Assembly: GCA_949752735.1 (NCBI GenBank)
Contig: OX457042.1
Location: forward strand, 36,037,627 to 36,101,626
Length of the DNA stretch: 64,000 nt
Direction: 5' to 3'
Source: Lumbricus terrestris
Taxonomy: Eukaryota > Annelida > Clitellata > Crassiclitellata > Lumbricidae
A program made the position numbers and the translations under genes. Every line of letters starts with the position of its first letter. Positions within the stretch are counted from its first letter, which is position 1. This document shows positions 32,401-43,300 of this stretch, piece by piece. Below the pieces are notes generated by a model. That model was not told the DNA's origin. It was given only the letters and a program-made list of their open reading frames with translations, and searched no databases.

Positions 32401-34403
32401 GGGATCATCTTTCTTGCTACTGTGCTGATTGATGTTGGCTTTTGTTTACAGAACAGACCACCTCTGGCACTTTGATTGATTTAATTTGTATGTTTTGATG
32501 TTTTCAGAGGTTGCCACCAGCAGTTCTTGGGCAGCTGATCTCAACACACAATCGACAGAGCAGTCCATTGAAGAGAGTCTAGTAACATGTGATGTAAGCA
32601 TTACTGCTTGATTTGCTTCATTCAAATATTCCTGTTACTGTGTGACCAGTAAATACAAGTTCATGTGATGCTACTATTACTGTGGTAGTGTGTTGTCAAA
32701 GCATGATTCTAGTGTAAGCTATGAATGTTTATGTTATGTGTTTAGAAATGAGTCCCATAGCCTGGTTAAGGTTTGAAGCCAAAAGCTTTGCCATAAATTG
32801 AAGTAAAGCTGTAATAATGATAATAATTCTCGTATAACACGTAAGGTGCTTGGTCATTTCACTGGCACATATTTCAAATTTTCCATGGTCAAGCATTGAA
32901 GTTTGCAGTGTTGTCTTGTATTGTATTGCATATGAGAATTAATATTTAGAAGCGTCTAAGAAAATGTTTAATTGCCATTATAAGCCAATCCCAGGATGCC
33001 CCAGGATTATATTCCCTAATTCTCATTCATTGATTTTATGAATTATTTTTTTCTTTTGCAGAAGCTGATCTCGTGGCTTCATCTTTCACCAAAGATTTTC
33101 ATCCAAGCCATATATCAATGCAATGGAAACGTAGATTCTGCCATCAAGTGGCTGCTCAATGAAAGTAAGACATACAGCAGCAGGATTTAAATTATAGTTC
33201 ATAAAGTCTAGTAATTATTGTATTGATTAGATATTGTAATCAGTAGCTGCGAATAATGTTTAATTAGTAACAGCATTAATAATAATGTGCTGAAATTGTT
33301 CTGCAGATATTATGATTTATAACGCACTGCAGAGAGAAAAGATCCAAGTTTTAAAGACTACCTCATTTGCAAGAGCCGTAGGTTTGTGACGAGGCTTTAT
33401 TAGGAGTTTACTGAATACCATTTTTCAGTAAAAAGTTCAGAGTACAACTAAATTATCTGACGAGGCTTTATTAGTAGTAGTTATGTCCATTCCTTTCCCT
33501 AATATTTGTCGAATTCAAATGCTTTTTTCGTATTTAGTCTTGTTCTGCCAAGTCTAGATTAAAATGTTGTACCCCTAGATTCAGTCAATGCTTCTTCTCG
33601 TTAGCTTCATTGTACCTTTAGATTCAGTCAATGCTTCTTCTCGTTAGCTTCATTGTACCTTTAGATTCAGTCAATGCTTCTTCTCGTTAGCTTCATTGTA
33701 CCCCTAGATTCAGTCAATGTTTCTTCTTGACTGGATTGTTGTTCTTGCCCAGCGAGTGTTATTAGCATTGATAGCAAAATGAATAGCTGTAATCCACCAC
33801 GGATATGATTCGCACCATGGTCACAGCTGCACGACAGATTAGTGGCTTTTACCCATTCAACGAATGGGTACAAATGCAAACAGTGACGAGACGAAAACCA
33901 AGTTTATAACAGTGATGTAGGGAACCATGGAGGAGTATATGGGCGAAGGGGAAGACCTCACAGAGAATGATGACATCAGGGGTTGGGGTAAACAAGAAGT
34001 ACAAAGCTTAAAAATAGCAATGATGACCCATTCATTGAAGGGAGGAAGTGGGTAGGTGAGACATGTGGGTAGCAGCGACCATGACTAAGCATTCTGTCGT
34101 CCGTCCTCTTTTTCAAGTGAGCACTAGACTGAGATGATAAGACAGCAAGTGATGCTGAAACAAACCCGTATCGTGCAATGCCTACGAGACGTCGAGGAAC
34201 TTTGAGCAGAACTACTTTCAACATTTTGTGTACAGCACGAGGTTTTTGTTCTATTTGTAGGTGGAAGGATATGGGAACCGAACGACGACTTGGACATCTT
34301 CAGTGGAAGCGAATCTCAGCTCAAAGTTCTTCAGGAAAAATACACCAAAGAGTTTGTCGAGGAACGTCAGAACTATCTCGCTGAAAATGAGGTCTTCCTG
34401 TGA
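23457..34403 (+). CDS. TERF2IP: RAP1-type telomere protein (telomeric repeat-binding factor 2-interacting protein 1)
   Basis: RAP1 is a shelterin/telomere protein and transcriptional co-regulator in the nucleus (family knowledge). Coding exons: 23457-23618, 24822-24868, 25734-25838, 27634-27748, 28594-28720, 29410-30099, 31066-31106, 31448-31568, 32159-32221, 32508-32593, 33062-33164, 34261-34403 (TGA). These sum to 1803 bases (600 residues) with consistent phases; human RAP1 is 399. Domains: BRCT (about residues 15-105; KLRPLIE/AGGGQL, then VCSDYIYDCIKGNKLLD); Myb (about 105-150; TFYKSEDINIIRFLLEEERL, then VNHSWQSTKDHFLKIIL, the equivalent of the human HSWQSLKDRYLKHL helix); a long acidic/lysine-rich linker (about 186-415) with RQKRSIMIDSSSEFEAD; RAP1 C-terminal domain (about 520-600; LISWLHLSPKIFIQAIYQCN, then GRIWEPNDDLDIF and EKYTKEF..R). 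Two in-frame starts are possible: 23457 and the better-context AAAATGG at 23499. The donor of exon 1 is taken at 23619 (GTATGT) because it retains the conserved KLRPLIE. Much more intron-split than the mammalian gene. Confidence 0.92.
24137..24327 (-). repeat. tRNA-derived SINE
   Basis: Antisense copy: CTTGTTATAGCGCCCCTTCAAGCTC at the 3' end, GGATTCGAACCTTCCGG (B box complement), and CCACCACTACACCACTGCGCC at the head. Confidence 0.85.
25113..25384. mobile_element. hAT-like MITE (CAGTGGCGTAG family)
   Basis: Ends CAGTGGCGTAGACAAGGG and CCTGGCTATGCCACTG. Flanks TTTCTGTA and TTTCTATA differ by one base. It lies in a RAP1 intron. Confidence 0.82.
26148..26370 (-). repeat. tRNA-derived SINE
   Basis: Antisense copy with diverged tail (TTATTGCACCCCTTCGAG) and ATGGATTCGAATCCGCAGCC in the B-box region. 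It lies in a RAP1 intron. Confidence 0.8.
26775..26840. repeat. Minisatellite, 14-bp unit
   Basis: About five copies of TGTTAGTGTTTATT in a RAP1 intron. Confidence 0.88.
27174..27266 (+). CDS. TERF2IP: Candidate extra RAP1 exon between the BRCT and Myb exons
   Basis: An open segment after the acceptor tatgcag reads LIKHKLMEISS...CTVSWNDDTKK and can end at a GTATAT donor at 27267. Its length (93 bases) and phase fit exactly between the exons ending at 25838 and starting at 27634, adding 31 residues. Without it the BRCT and Myb parts are almost fused; with it the linker is closer to the human spacing. The donor is mediocre and there is no recognisable motif, so it may be a cassette exon or chance. 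Confidence 0.4.
29236..29340. repeat. Tandem duplication, unit about 52 bp
   Basis: GTGAAATTTGAAGATTTG...AAACTAAGTGACCCTCTTAG occurs twice, just before the large RAP1 exon. Confidence 0.8.
30100..31065 (+). other. RAP1 intron with repeats
   Basis: Holds an antisense LINE tail (30290-30350), the TA-flanked MITE and a segment (30805-30990) related to both flanks of the mariner element at 18.7-19.8 kb. No further exon seen. Confidence 0.6.
30523..30790. mobile_element. Tc1/mariner-type MITE
   Basis: Ends TGTGACCG and CGGTCACA between TA dinucleotides (30521-30522 and 30791-30792). 268 bp, AT-rich and non-coding, in a RAP1 intron. Confidence 0.6.
33555..33722. repeat. Minisatellite, unit about 43 bp
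   Basis: Three and a half copies of TAGATTCAGTCAATGCTTCTTCTCGTTAGCTTCATTGTACC in the last RAP1 intron. Confidence 0.9.
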
Positions 34404-35465
34404 AGAAGCAGAAACGTTTTGCCTCGAAATTTCTGGTGTAGTTGTATGACTGTTGCATCGCAAATTACATAAGCAGTTGGTTTTAGATAAGTAATGGAAT
34501 CAATGTAAAAATGTCACTTTTGCCACACTATTTTTCCATGCTACTGACAACCACAAATTGTCGAGCAAAAGGCCAAGTTGGGTATTAAAAACACTAAATA
34601 TCGGATTTAGACAAAATATTTCCTTCTGTATCATGCAGTATTACATGTTGGATGTACCAATGTCTATACATTCTTATCCAGGCGGTTGTAGACATCAAAA
34701 GCAACATCAGGATGATTTGTAAAAACAAAGCCATACAACAACTTGAATGAATAACAATGGCAATTCATCTTTAACTATGGTAAAAATAAATATGTTTCAT
34801 ACAAAATGTGATTAAATTTGTGAATACAGAAACTGGATTGTATCCGATTCTAAAACCATGCTGCATGTATTTAAATACTACATCAAAGAATTGCACCAAG
34901 TAATAAATGACTGGTACACAGTTTAGTATTTTCTCAACATCTGAATAAAACCACAGTTTGCTATTTTCTCAACATCTGAATAAAACCGGTTCAACGTTTT
35001 ATGTTTTACACTTGTATGCCACTTCACTGCATCGCCGCATCATAAATTATCCTAGCAGTCCAAATATCATATAGTACAAAGCTAATGCCACACAGTGTGA
35101 GAAAGTCCGTTAAAGAGAAGTACATAAATGAAAATTGCCCGTGGTTGACATTAACACACTTTGATCCACTTCAACACGGATTTGCATGATCATGGATTCG
35201 CATGATCGATCACAAGATCCACCGAGACTTTCAAGGTTTATCGGACTCACTGAATGAAACGGTTGTTGTGAAGCACACGTTAAAATATATATACAACAAT
35301 GCCACTGTGACGTGATTATAATTACATAACTAGTTTCACCGTCGCTGATTGTCACAGAGAAGATTCACCACAGTTCTGTTGGCTCCAAACAAAACTCAAC
35401 CTCTCCCTCTCCCTATCTTTTGTAAGTTTCTGTCCGGCATGGCACAAAAAAATGTGAGCTTCATT
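34404..35465. other. Convergent intergenic/3' UTR space between RAP1 and the RhoGAP gene
   Basis: AT-rich sequence between two stop codons on opposite strands. It presumably holds both 3' UTRs. A segment ending in caacatctgaataaaacc is present twice in direct repeat (about 34928-34988). No coding potential is seen. Confidence 0.6.
34785..34790 (+). terminator. Candidate polyadenylation signal of RAP1
   Basis: AATAAA about 380 bases after the RAP1 stop, in an AT-rich 3' flank. Further AATAAA and ATAAATG variants follow near 34901 and in two near-identical copies of a short sequence around 34930 and 34970, so the true site is uncertain. Confidence 0.35.
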
Positions 35466-38400
35466 TTAGAGTTTTGTCTCTGGTCCAGCCGCATTAACCG
35501 TAACCGGAGTGAAGGCCTTGTTCAGCTTATGCAGATGTCTTTCGAGCAGCCTTCCATAGACGTTGTTATACCAGTCGATGAGATGACCCCTACAGACGAT
35601 TAAAAAATGTTCCATTCTATCATATCCACTCTATAAATAAAGTACACATCAACTGCTGTTGGTGGTCAAGAGCAAGTCTTCAATTCAACAATAAGAAATT
35701 CAATCTCGCAGTAACCAACTGCTTACAACAGTTGAAGAAATGCTTGCAATGCAGAGATGAAGGGTTTCAACTTCCCCCCTCCATCAGGCAGTTACTGATG
35801 TAGGCACCCGGAGAAGGTCCATCCTTTACATGAGTGTCCGCACATAGGGGCACTTGCCCCCCTCTTCCATCCAGAAAACTGAACTTTTTAAACTACTTTT
35901 TGCTCTTTAACTAATTTTGTTGCACTAAAGTCCTAATGATACTAATTAAGCATTACTGATACTAAATAAGCACTAATTATACTAAATGAGCTCGAATGAT
36001 ACTAATTAAGCACTAATGATACTAATTAAGCACTAATGATATTAATTAAGCACTAATTATATTAAGTAAGTGCTGATGATACTAAATAAGTGCTAATGAT
36101 ACTAAATAAGCAATAATGATACTAAATAAGCACTAATTATACTAATTAAGCACTAATTATACTAATTAATCAATGATACTAATTAAGCACTAATTATACT
36201 AAATAAGCACTAATTATACTAATTATGCACAAAGTGAAACTGAGAAGTTTGAAACGTCTATTTGAAAAATATCCATGTTCTTATTAACTGCTTGCAGTTT
36301 TCAAGTTCTTGCGAGCAAAAGAAACAGAGAGTAGAGCAGGCCTTGTTCAGCTGAAGGAAGGGAACACAAGTGACGAGCATTAAGAGTAGGGTTACTGAAG
36401 AGTTTGATGTTAAATGCAGCAAGCATCTCCATTCTTTCACCAACTCCTTCAGATACTTTAGTAACTGGATCCGTAACTTCCACTTTAAATATACTCAAAA
36501 GTAATTTACCAATAATTACTGCTAAATTCGCATCATTTGAGTAATGAATTATTTAACTACTTACTTCAGCATCTTCAAGAGGTAGACTACTTGTATTTGA
36601 CAGGACTTAAAAGATGATCATACCTGATGTCAACACGCGAGATGTGGGTGACACGTGACCTGCCAGCACCACACGGTTCAATGAGATAATGCGATGCGAA
36701 CGTGATGGCTCGAAGGGTCTCCGTTCGTGGCACATTAGAATGAATGACGGAGGTCTTTGCAAGAATGTATGAACCTCTGGCACGGTCAGCCTTCCATGTC
36801 CTTCACATACAATTAAATTTACAAATTTATTTAATAATAATAATATCAGAAAAATATTAATCATAAATAGCAAACAATCGTAATTTCTATGGCGCCCCTT
36901 CAAGGTACCTACTCAGAGGTGCTCAACATGCTTGTGTCTAATGCACAGGCACTAGCTGCAGAATCTCTGGTCTGGCAAGTCCCTCTTGAAATCCTAGGCT
37001 AAACCAATAAATACATCTACAAAACTCAACAAAGTGTCCTCACTTGTAACACCATGTTCACCTCTCCAATCCAGACAAGGACTATAATATAATCTTCAAC
37101 TCAAAGTGACTGTGGTCACACGTTCAGTCAGAAAATATGGAAACCACGCATTTGCCCTAGGTGGCCCGACTGAATGGAATAAACCTCCGGACTTCATTCG
37201 CAATAAATCATCTTCTTTATCACTCTTCAAGAAAAACCTGAAGACGTATTTAAGATTTATTATAAACTTGTAGACTTTCCAATTATGCGCTTTCGTGCAA
37301 TACTCTTTTATTTAGGCGCGTTACAAAAGACAGTTTAATAATAAGTGCTCCCGACTACAGCGTGGACACTGAATCAGAGTTTCATGCCGAAGCGCTGAGT
37401 AATTGCGAGTGAAGGACTTGCACAAGGTCCGCACGAGGCGGCTTGAAGTGGATTCGAACGCTGCAAGGCAACGAACATACCCACTACACCACCGCGCCCA
37501 ACAAACCAGAACTAAGAATTTTTAAACCCAGAACGAAGAATTTTTAACTCAAGTTTCACAGGTTCTGCGTAAAATGGCCAAATTCCACCATAACATTTCA
37601 AACAAAAAAGTTATATCACTTTATTGAGCCCACCCACTGTTTTTGACAAACCAAAAACATAATGCAGCAAAAAGTTGCAAAAACACATCTTTATGTCAAA
37701 AGATACAATACAACGCCAAGTAGATCAGACAACAGTAGGTTTGAGCCGATGAAGTGAACTCTGTGCTTAGTGACCTTCACGAAGCCGTACATAACAAGCA
37801 CAATAAACAAACACCGAAGACTAATCACAAGTCACAAGATTTACCTTAGTTCGCAGAATTCGCGTGGGGCTTCATGGCTGTCGATGTGCAGCACATAGTG
37901 TACGACATCCGTTCTTTCGTTAAGTCGTTCAACGATTCGTCCCTTGATGAGACTGCAGTCCCACAGATGCTGCTCGCCCTTGAGCCGCGAAAGCACCTCA
38001 CCAGGTGGAGCCTCTATCTCGGTCGTGCATCTCCATATCGGCAGCAACAGATTGTCGTTCATCAGACGCCAGGACAGCTTCGTCTGCTCAAACCACGACG
38101 CCTGACCGACCCATTCGGAATCCTACAGAAAATCAGTCATTTCTGCAATTGATTATAATAATAATAATTTTCGTTTAATCAACAATCCGGTTGACAGACC
38201 GCAACCGGTTACAGTGTACAATTATGCAGTTGAAACAATTTACAGGTAGTCAGATTACGGAATACATAAACTTTAACTATACCAACTGAACAGACAGCCT
38301 GCAATACATACATGTAGCGCTAATAGCAGCCTACAAAGCATGTCCGCCCAACGGGGGCTCGAACTCACTACCTCTCGCACTCTATGCCAGCGTGTTATCT

Positions 38401-40328
38401 ATTACTCTACCGGGCAATGCTGTTTTATCCTCCCCCAATCTCTTGGTGATATTTCTGTATGGATAAAAATGCAACACTCATTCCATAACTTTCCTATAAC
38501 CACGTGTGTGTCTACCCGTTTCACTGTGCTTAGTGCCCAGGTGCCACTCGACTCTATTCCTGAGAATCTCAAAACTATCCTATTTAGCCATAGTTGGGTC
38601 AGAAGCGCTTCTGAATAGCCTACATTGAAGAGGTGCTATATAAAACTTCATGAATAATAATAATAATATCACTAATAAATAAATTTATTACAGACAGCCA
38701 TTCTGTAATGATCGTGACAACTGATCACAGTGTGGACTTGTTAAGGTAAGTTGTCAGCTCGGACATGTCTTATCATACAGCATCTGCATCATGTACAAAC
38801 TTGTAAACAAGGACACACGTAAAAGGGAGATATTGCTGAGAAAGGCAATATTTAACACTACATTACAGTCCTTCACATAATCCTTAATCCCTTTATCGGT
38901 CGACCAGCATATAATCGTATATAAAATTGACGACTATAATCGGGATAGCCGGTAAAGGGGTTAATCATGCGCAGTATATGGCAGCAATAGGAAAACTGCA
39001 TACCTCCCCTACAAACACATATCTGTGAACATACAGAATCTAAATGCAACTCATTTTAAGTAAGTAAATATTCACTTTAATTCTGAGTTACAAACAACAT
39101 TATACATAACAAGCGTGTACAATCAAGGACAAAATAATCCGAATATAGCACACGGATAAGAAACGTTTTTGACATTCACGGCTTATTCAAGTCAAGCGTG
39201 ACATCATCGAAGACTAGCCAAACCAGGAAGAACTCTACAGAACTTTTGTAATCCTGATGAAAAAATATTCTTATTAACGTCATGAAAAATTAGTAGTTTT
39301 TTTTACCTTGAGATGACACGTGTCAAGAGCAGTTTGCACGAAAGACGGAAGATCAATCGACCGGAAGTCAATTCCAGTTTCAACGTTGGAAGACGTCTTC
39401 TCCGGTGCAGAGATGGATGCCTGCAGCATGGTCCAACTGAATTCCGGAATCTGAGAATCAAACAGATCATCTTTTAGTACCTGCTCTTAGTAAAAAACAA
39501 CTGCCAGGGCCGGATTAAGGCATGTTCAACATGTTCAGCCGAGCAGAGGTCCCACACTTTAGGGGGGCCCACACATGTGGAAAAAAATGTTTTCCGAAAA
39601 TGTTTAGTTTTTTTAGCAAATTTCAACCAAACGAGTAAAAATAGGTCATCAACTTTTGGGAGGGAAATAATCGTTACATTCTACGAAATTTTCGACCAAA
39701 CGACTAAAAAAAGGTCATCAGAATTTTCGGCCGAAGATCCGCAAATAACCCAAACAGGGCCCCCACATTTCTTAATCCGGCCCTGACAACTGCGACACAG
39801 GCATAAAGGAAAAGCAAGGCAATTAGTACTTCAATTGTTCTATGTTCCATCAACAACAATGGCCGCATACGTCATAGCGAATGCTGGTGCCATCTGGCGG
39901 ATAACATGAAAACATAAAATGTCATTTTGAAATGGCTGAATGATGCGATCAAGTTTTTATGACATTGGTGGTTTTAGCAGATACTCGGCCATTGCGCTCT
40001 TTCTGACTTCTGCTATAAAAACCCATTTGATTGAATTATGATTTTCTTTATTATTTCTATTTGTAACTGGCTGCAGTATGTCAGAAAGAACTCAATAAAA
40101 CGAATATTAGCAATTGCTCTCATAATAATTTACCTGGAAAATGGAGCTGGAGTTGTTGATTAGGAATGTGATGCATGCAACTGCCACTTTATGATCCCAC
40201 GCTGGACTCGTTCCCACATCCGTTTGGTTTCCCGGTTTCAAGTCTCCAACAAAAGTCGTCGATGGATTCGTTCGGAAGAAAGACGGAAGAAAGCAGACGG
40301 CTAAATTGCTTGCGTTCATCTGCAACAT

Positions 40329-40362
<34 letters not shown>

Positions 40363-43300
40363 CACGTGAGACAAATTAATTTCTGACATGCAACTTCAAA
40401 CGATCCTCTTCCTTCTTGTAGATTCTTTTAGTTTAGGATCCAGTTTGTACACATAAACTGGATACATAGGTACACTATGTGGGGCTCGGTGGTGTAAGGT
40501 ATGTTCGGTGCCTTGCAGCCGGAAGGTTGAGGGTTCAAATCCACCCCAAGCCACAGCGTAGGGACCCTGAGTAAGTCCTTCAATTACTCATGTGCTTAGG
40601 TGTTGAACTCCGATTCAATGTCCGCACTGTAGTCGGGAGCACCCCAAGTAGAAATCTTGAAGGAGCGCTATAACAAGTGCTCATACATACATACATACAT
40701 GCGTACATACATGCATACATACATGCATCGCAGCATACCATACATACGTACATACATACATACACTAGGTGCACCTTGAGCAAATGAAATCTCACATACC
40801 TTAAGCTATATTGTATCTTGTATTTCATTGTATTGTATTGTATCTGACCATTTATAAAGCGCTTCTCGCAGCAAGAGCCTTAGTCATCTAGTCTGTTCAT
40901 CAGCCATGTTTCATCAGCCATGTTTTAGGCTTTGTGAGGTTACTTAAGGTCCTATCATCACTGAAAGTGATATGAAAAAATAGCCGGGTCTGTTTGGAGG
41001 TCAGAGGATGCGAGATATCAATGTTTAGTCTAGTGCCAAAATCAATGCCAGGTCACAGACTCGGACAGACACGGACAACTTTCAGCGTTCGGTGCTATAT
41101 AAATAGATTTATAAGTAAACAGAAACTGATGCGCATCAGTACAGTATTCATTGCATATTAATAGCTGTTTAATAGTGAACCTGGTTCTCTTCGCTTCTAT
41201 CTGCCACCGCAGCCAAGAACCGAAGTAGAACGTGAAGAACTTGTCGAGTGACGTCCGAAAGTAAGAGCATCACCGACTGCACCGCATCCAAATGCAGCTC
41301 AGAAGGAACCCCTGCAAACGTATTTTATGACAACACTCTCGTAGAGAACTAAAACAATTCAATTTAGATCATCGATCGATAAACGAAGAAAATATAAAAA
41401 AATTAAAAAAAATTAAATGCATATAAATAAGCACATGTAGTTTATCAGAACACTTAATACACTTTGTACCAGATAACTGAAAGTCTATATAACACCACTT
41501 TGACAAATTTCACAGCTGCTCTAATTGCTAAGCTAAACGATGCCGCGTGTAATTGAAACAGAAATCTACTCAAAAGCAAAACAGATGCACAAAAACATTA
41601 GCAGTAAAATAACTCCACGAAACTAAATTTAAAACTACAGTAGGCCTATTCCTAACAGCCACTGCCCAAATTCACCAATGTATTCTGCCAACATCCTACA
41701 ATTATAGTTCAAACGCTCTGCAGTAACACAACGAAAATGAGTACCAATTAACCAAATTCAGTTTCTGCACATCAACTTGAGACTGTTTTTTTTCGCTTGA
41801 TCTCGGCCGAGAGCGCCTATAGGTAGGTACTTTGAAGGGGCGCTATATAAATTACGATTGATTGATTGATTGATTGATCATTCCTTCTCCTGGTAGACAT
41901 ACTGCTGCAATGCGACTGTGTTCAGCATACATTTTCATTGGGGCCAAACGTACAAATGTGTAAAGTTTTGTACACGTTTTGCAACAGCAATTGTATGGTC
42001 TCAACCTTGCTCGTTTTTTAATGAATTCATCGGGCAAGATCCACCACCACCACCACCACCACCACCACCACCACCACCACCACCACCACCACCACCACCA
42101 CCACCACCACCATGTCATGCCATTTACAGTCCTCATGCAATTCTTAATGCAATGTACCCATAATATACCACGTCACATGCTGTGACTCATATGTATCATT
42201 CCATCACTACCCATACTCTGGCAGTGACACTCAAAAGTCGGAATAAGGGTGTCACTAATTATCTTTCTTGCAACACAGCGTCCTTAAACAGGAAACTACT
42301 ATTACTATTATTATTACTGTGCATGGAAGCAGATTGTATTTACCTGTGAAAATTGTCATTAGCAGTTGTGAAGCCTGAGGAGTAAGAAGACTGTTTGGGA
42401 CCTCACGAAAATATCGTTTCAAGCCATCTGCCAAGTCATAGGCATCAACGGAGTCAAATTTATGGAAAGCTGAAAGACAAATATATAAATCATACAGAAA
42501 TAGCTTTAGATTAACAAATCATGGATGCAAAATTGAAGAAATTGCCATAATTTTAAGACTTCTGATTTTGTCTGGGTATTTATTCAGTATATCTGTCACA
42601 ACAATAAGTCTATAAATATTGTTTATGTATCATTGAGAATCACAACAGAACAGCAACGTAGCAACCATATAAAAGCGTACTGCATGACTGACTACCTGGT
42701 AGATATAATGAATTGGTTAGGCAAGATCCTTCACCACCACTGTCAATTTGGTGCCATGCCATTTACACATGCAAAAATGGATGAAGATAAATAATGGCCA
42801 CTAAAAGAGCCTTTTTGGCCAAAGGAAAAGAGTCATAATGACCACAAAAGAGGCTTATTATAATGGCAATTGAAAAGAGCCTTAATGACTGCTTGAAAAG
42901 ACTTGCAAATTTATTTATTTTTTACTTTTATTTTTTCCTGAACCAAAAAAACAAAAACATAATACAATAATTTATGGCATTGAACCTAAAACTATTCAGT
43001 AGAATTGCACACAAACGAATCTACCTACATTCATTCATTCGTTCATACATTGCATGCAAGCAATTTTATCATACCACTGTGTAGTAATGAAAGTGTTAAA
43101 AAAAGCAGTGTTGTGATTGGCTACCAATGATCAACATGTGTTGTGATTGGCTACTAACGATCCATATGTGTCGTGATTGGCTACTAACGATCCACATGAA
43201 AAGTGGAGCAGCAGATTGAAGCAGACGAAGCAATACAAACCCGGGTCCAGTTCCATCTCATTCTGAAGCTGCTGGATGCGAGACTGTACTCCAGGCTTTC

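Noticed and set aside
36258..36498. Minus-strand frames as extra START exons
   Set aside because: The START domain is completed in phase by 36800-36624 and 35589-35466; these frames add no family sequence.
41852..42185. Poly-Trp, poly-His and poly-Pro frames
   Set aside because: Translations of (CCA)n; not within any RhoGAP exon.
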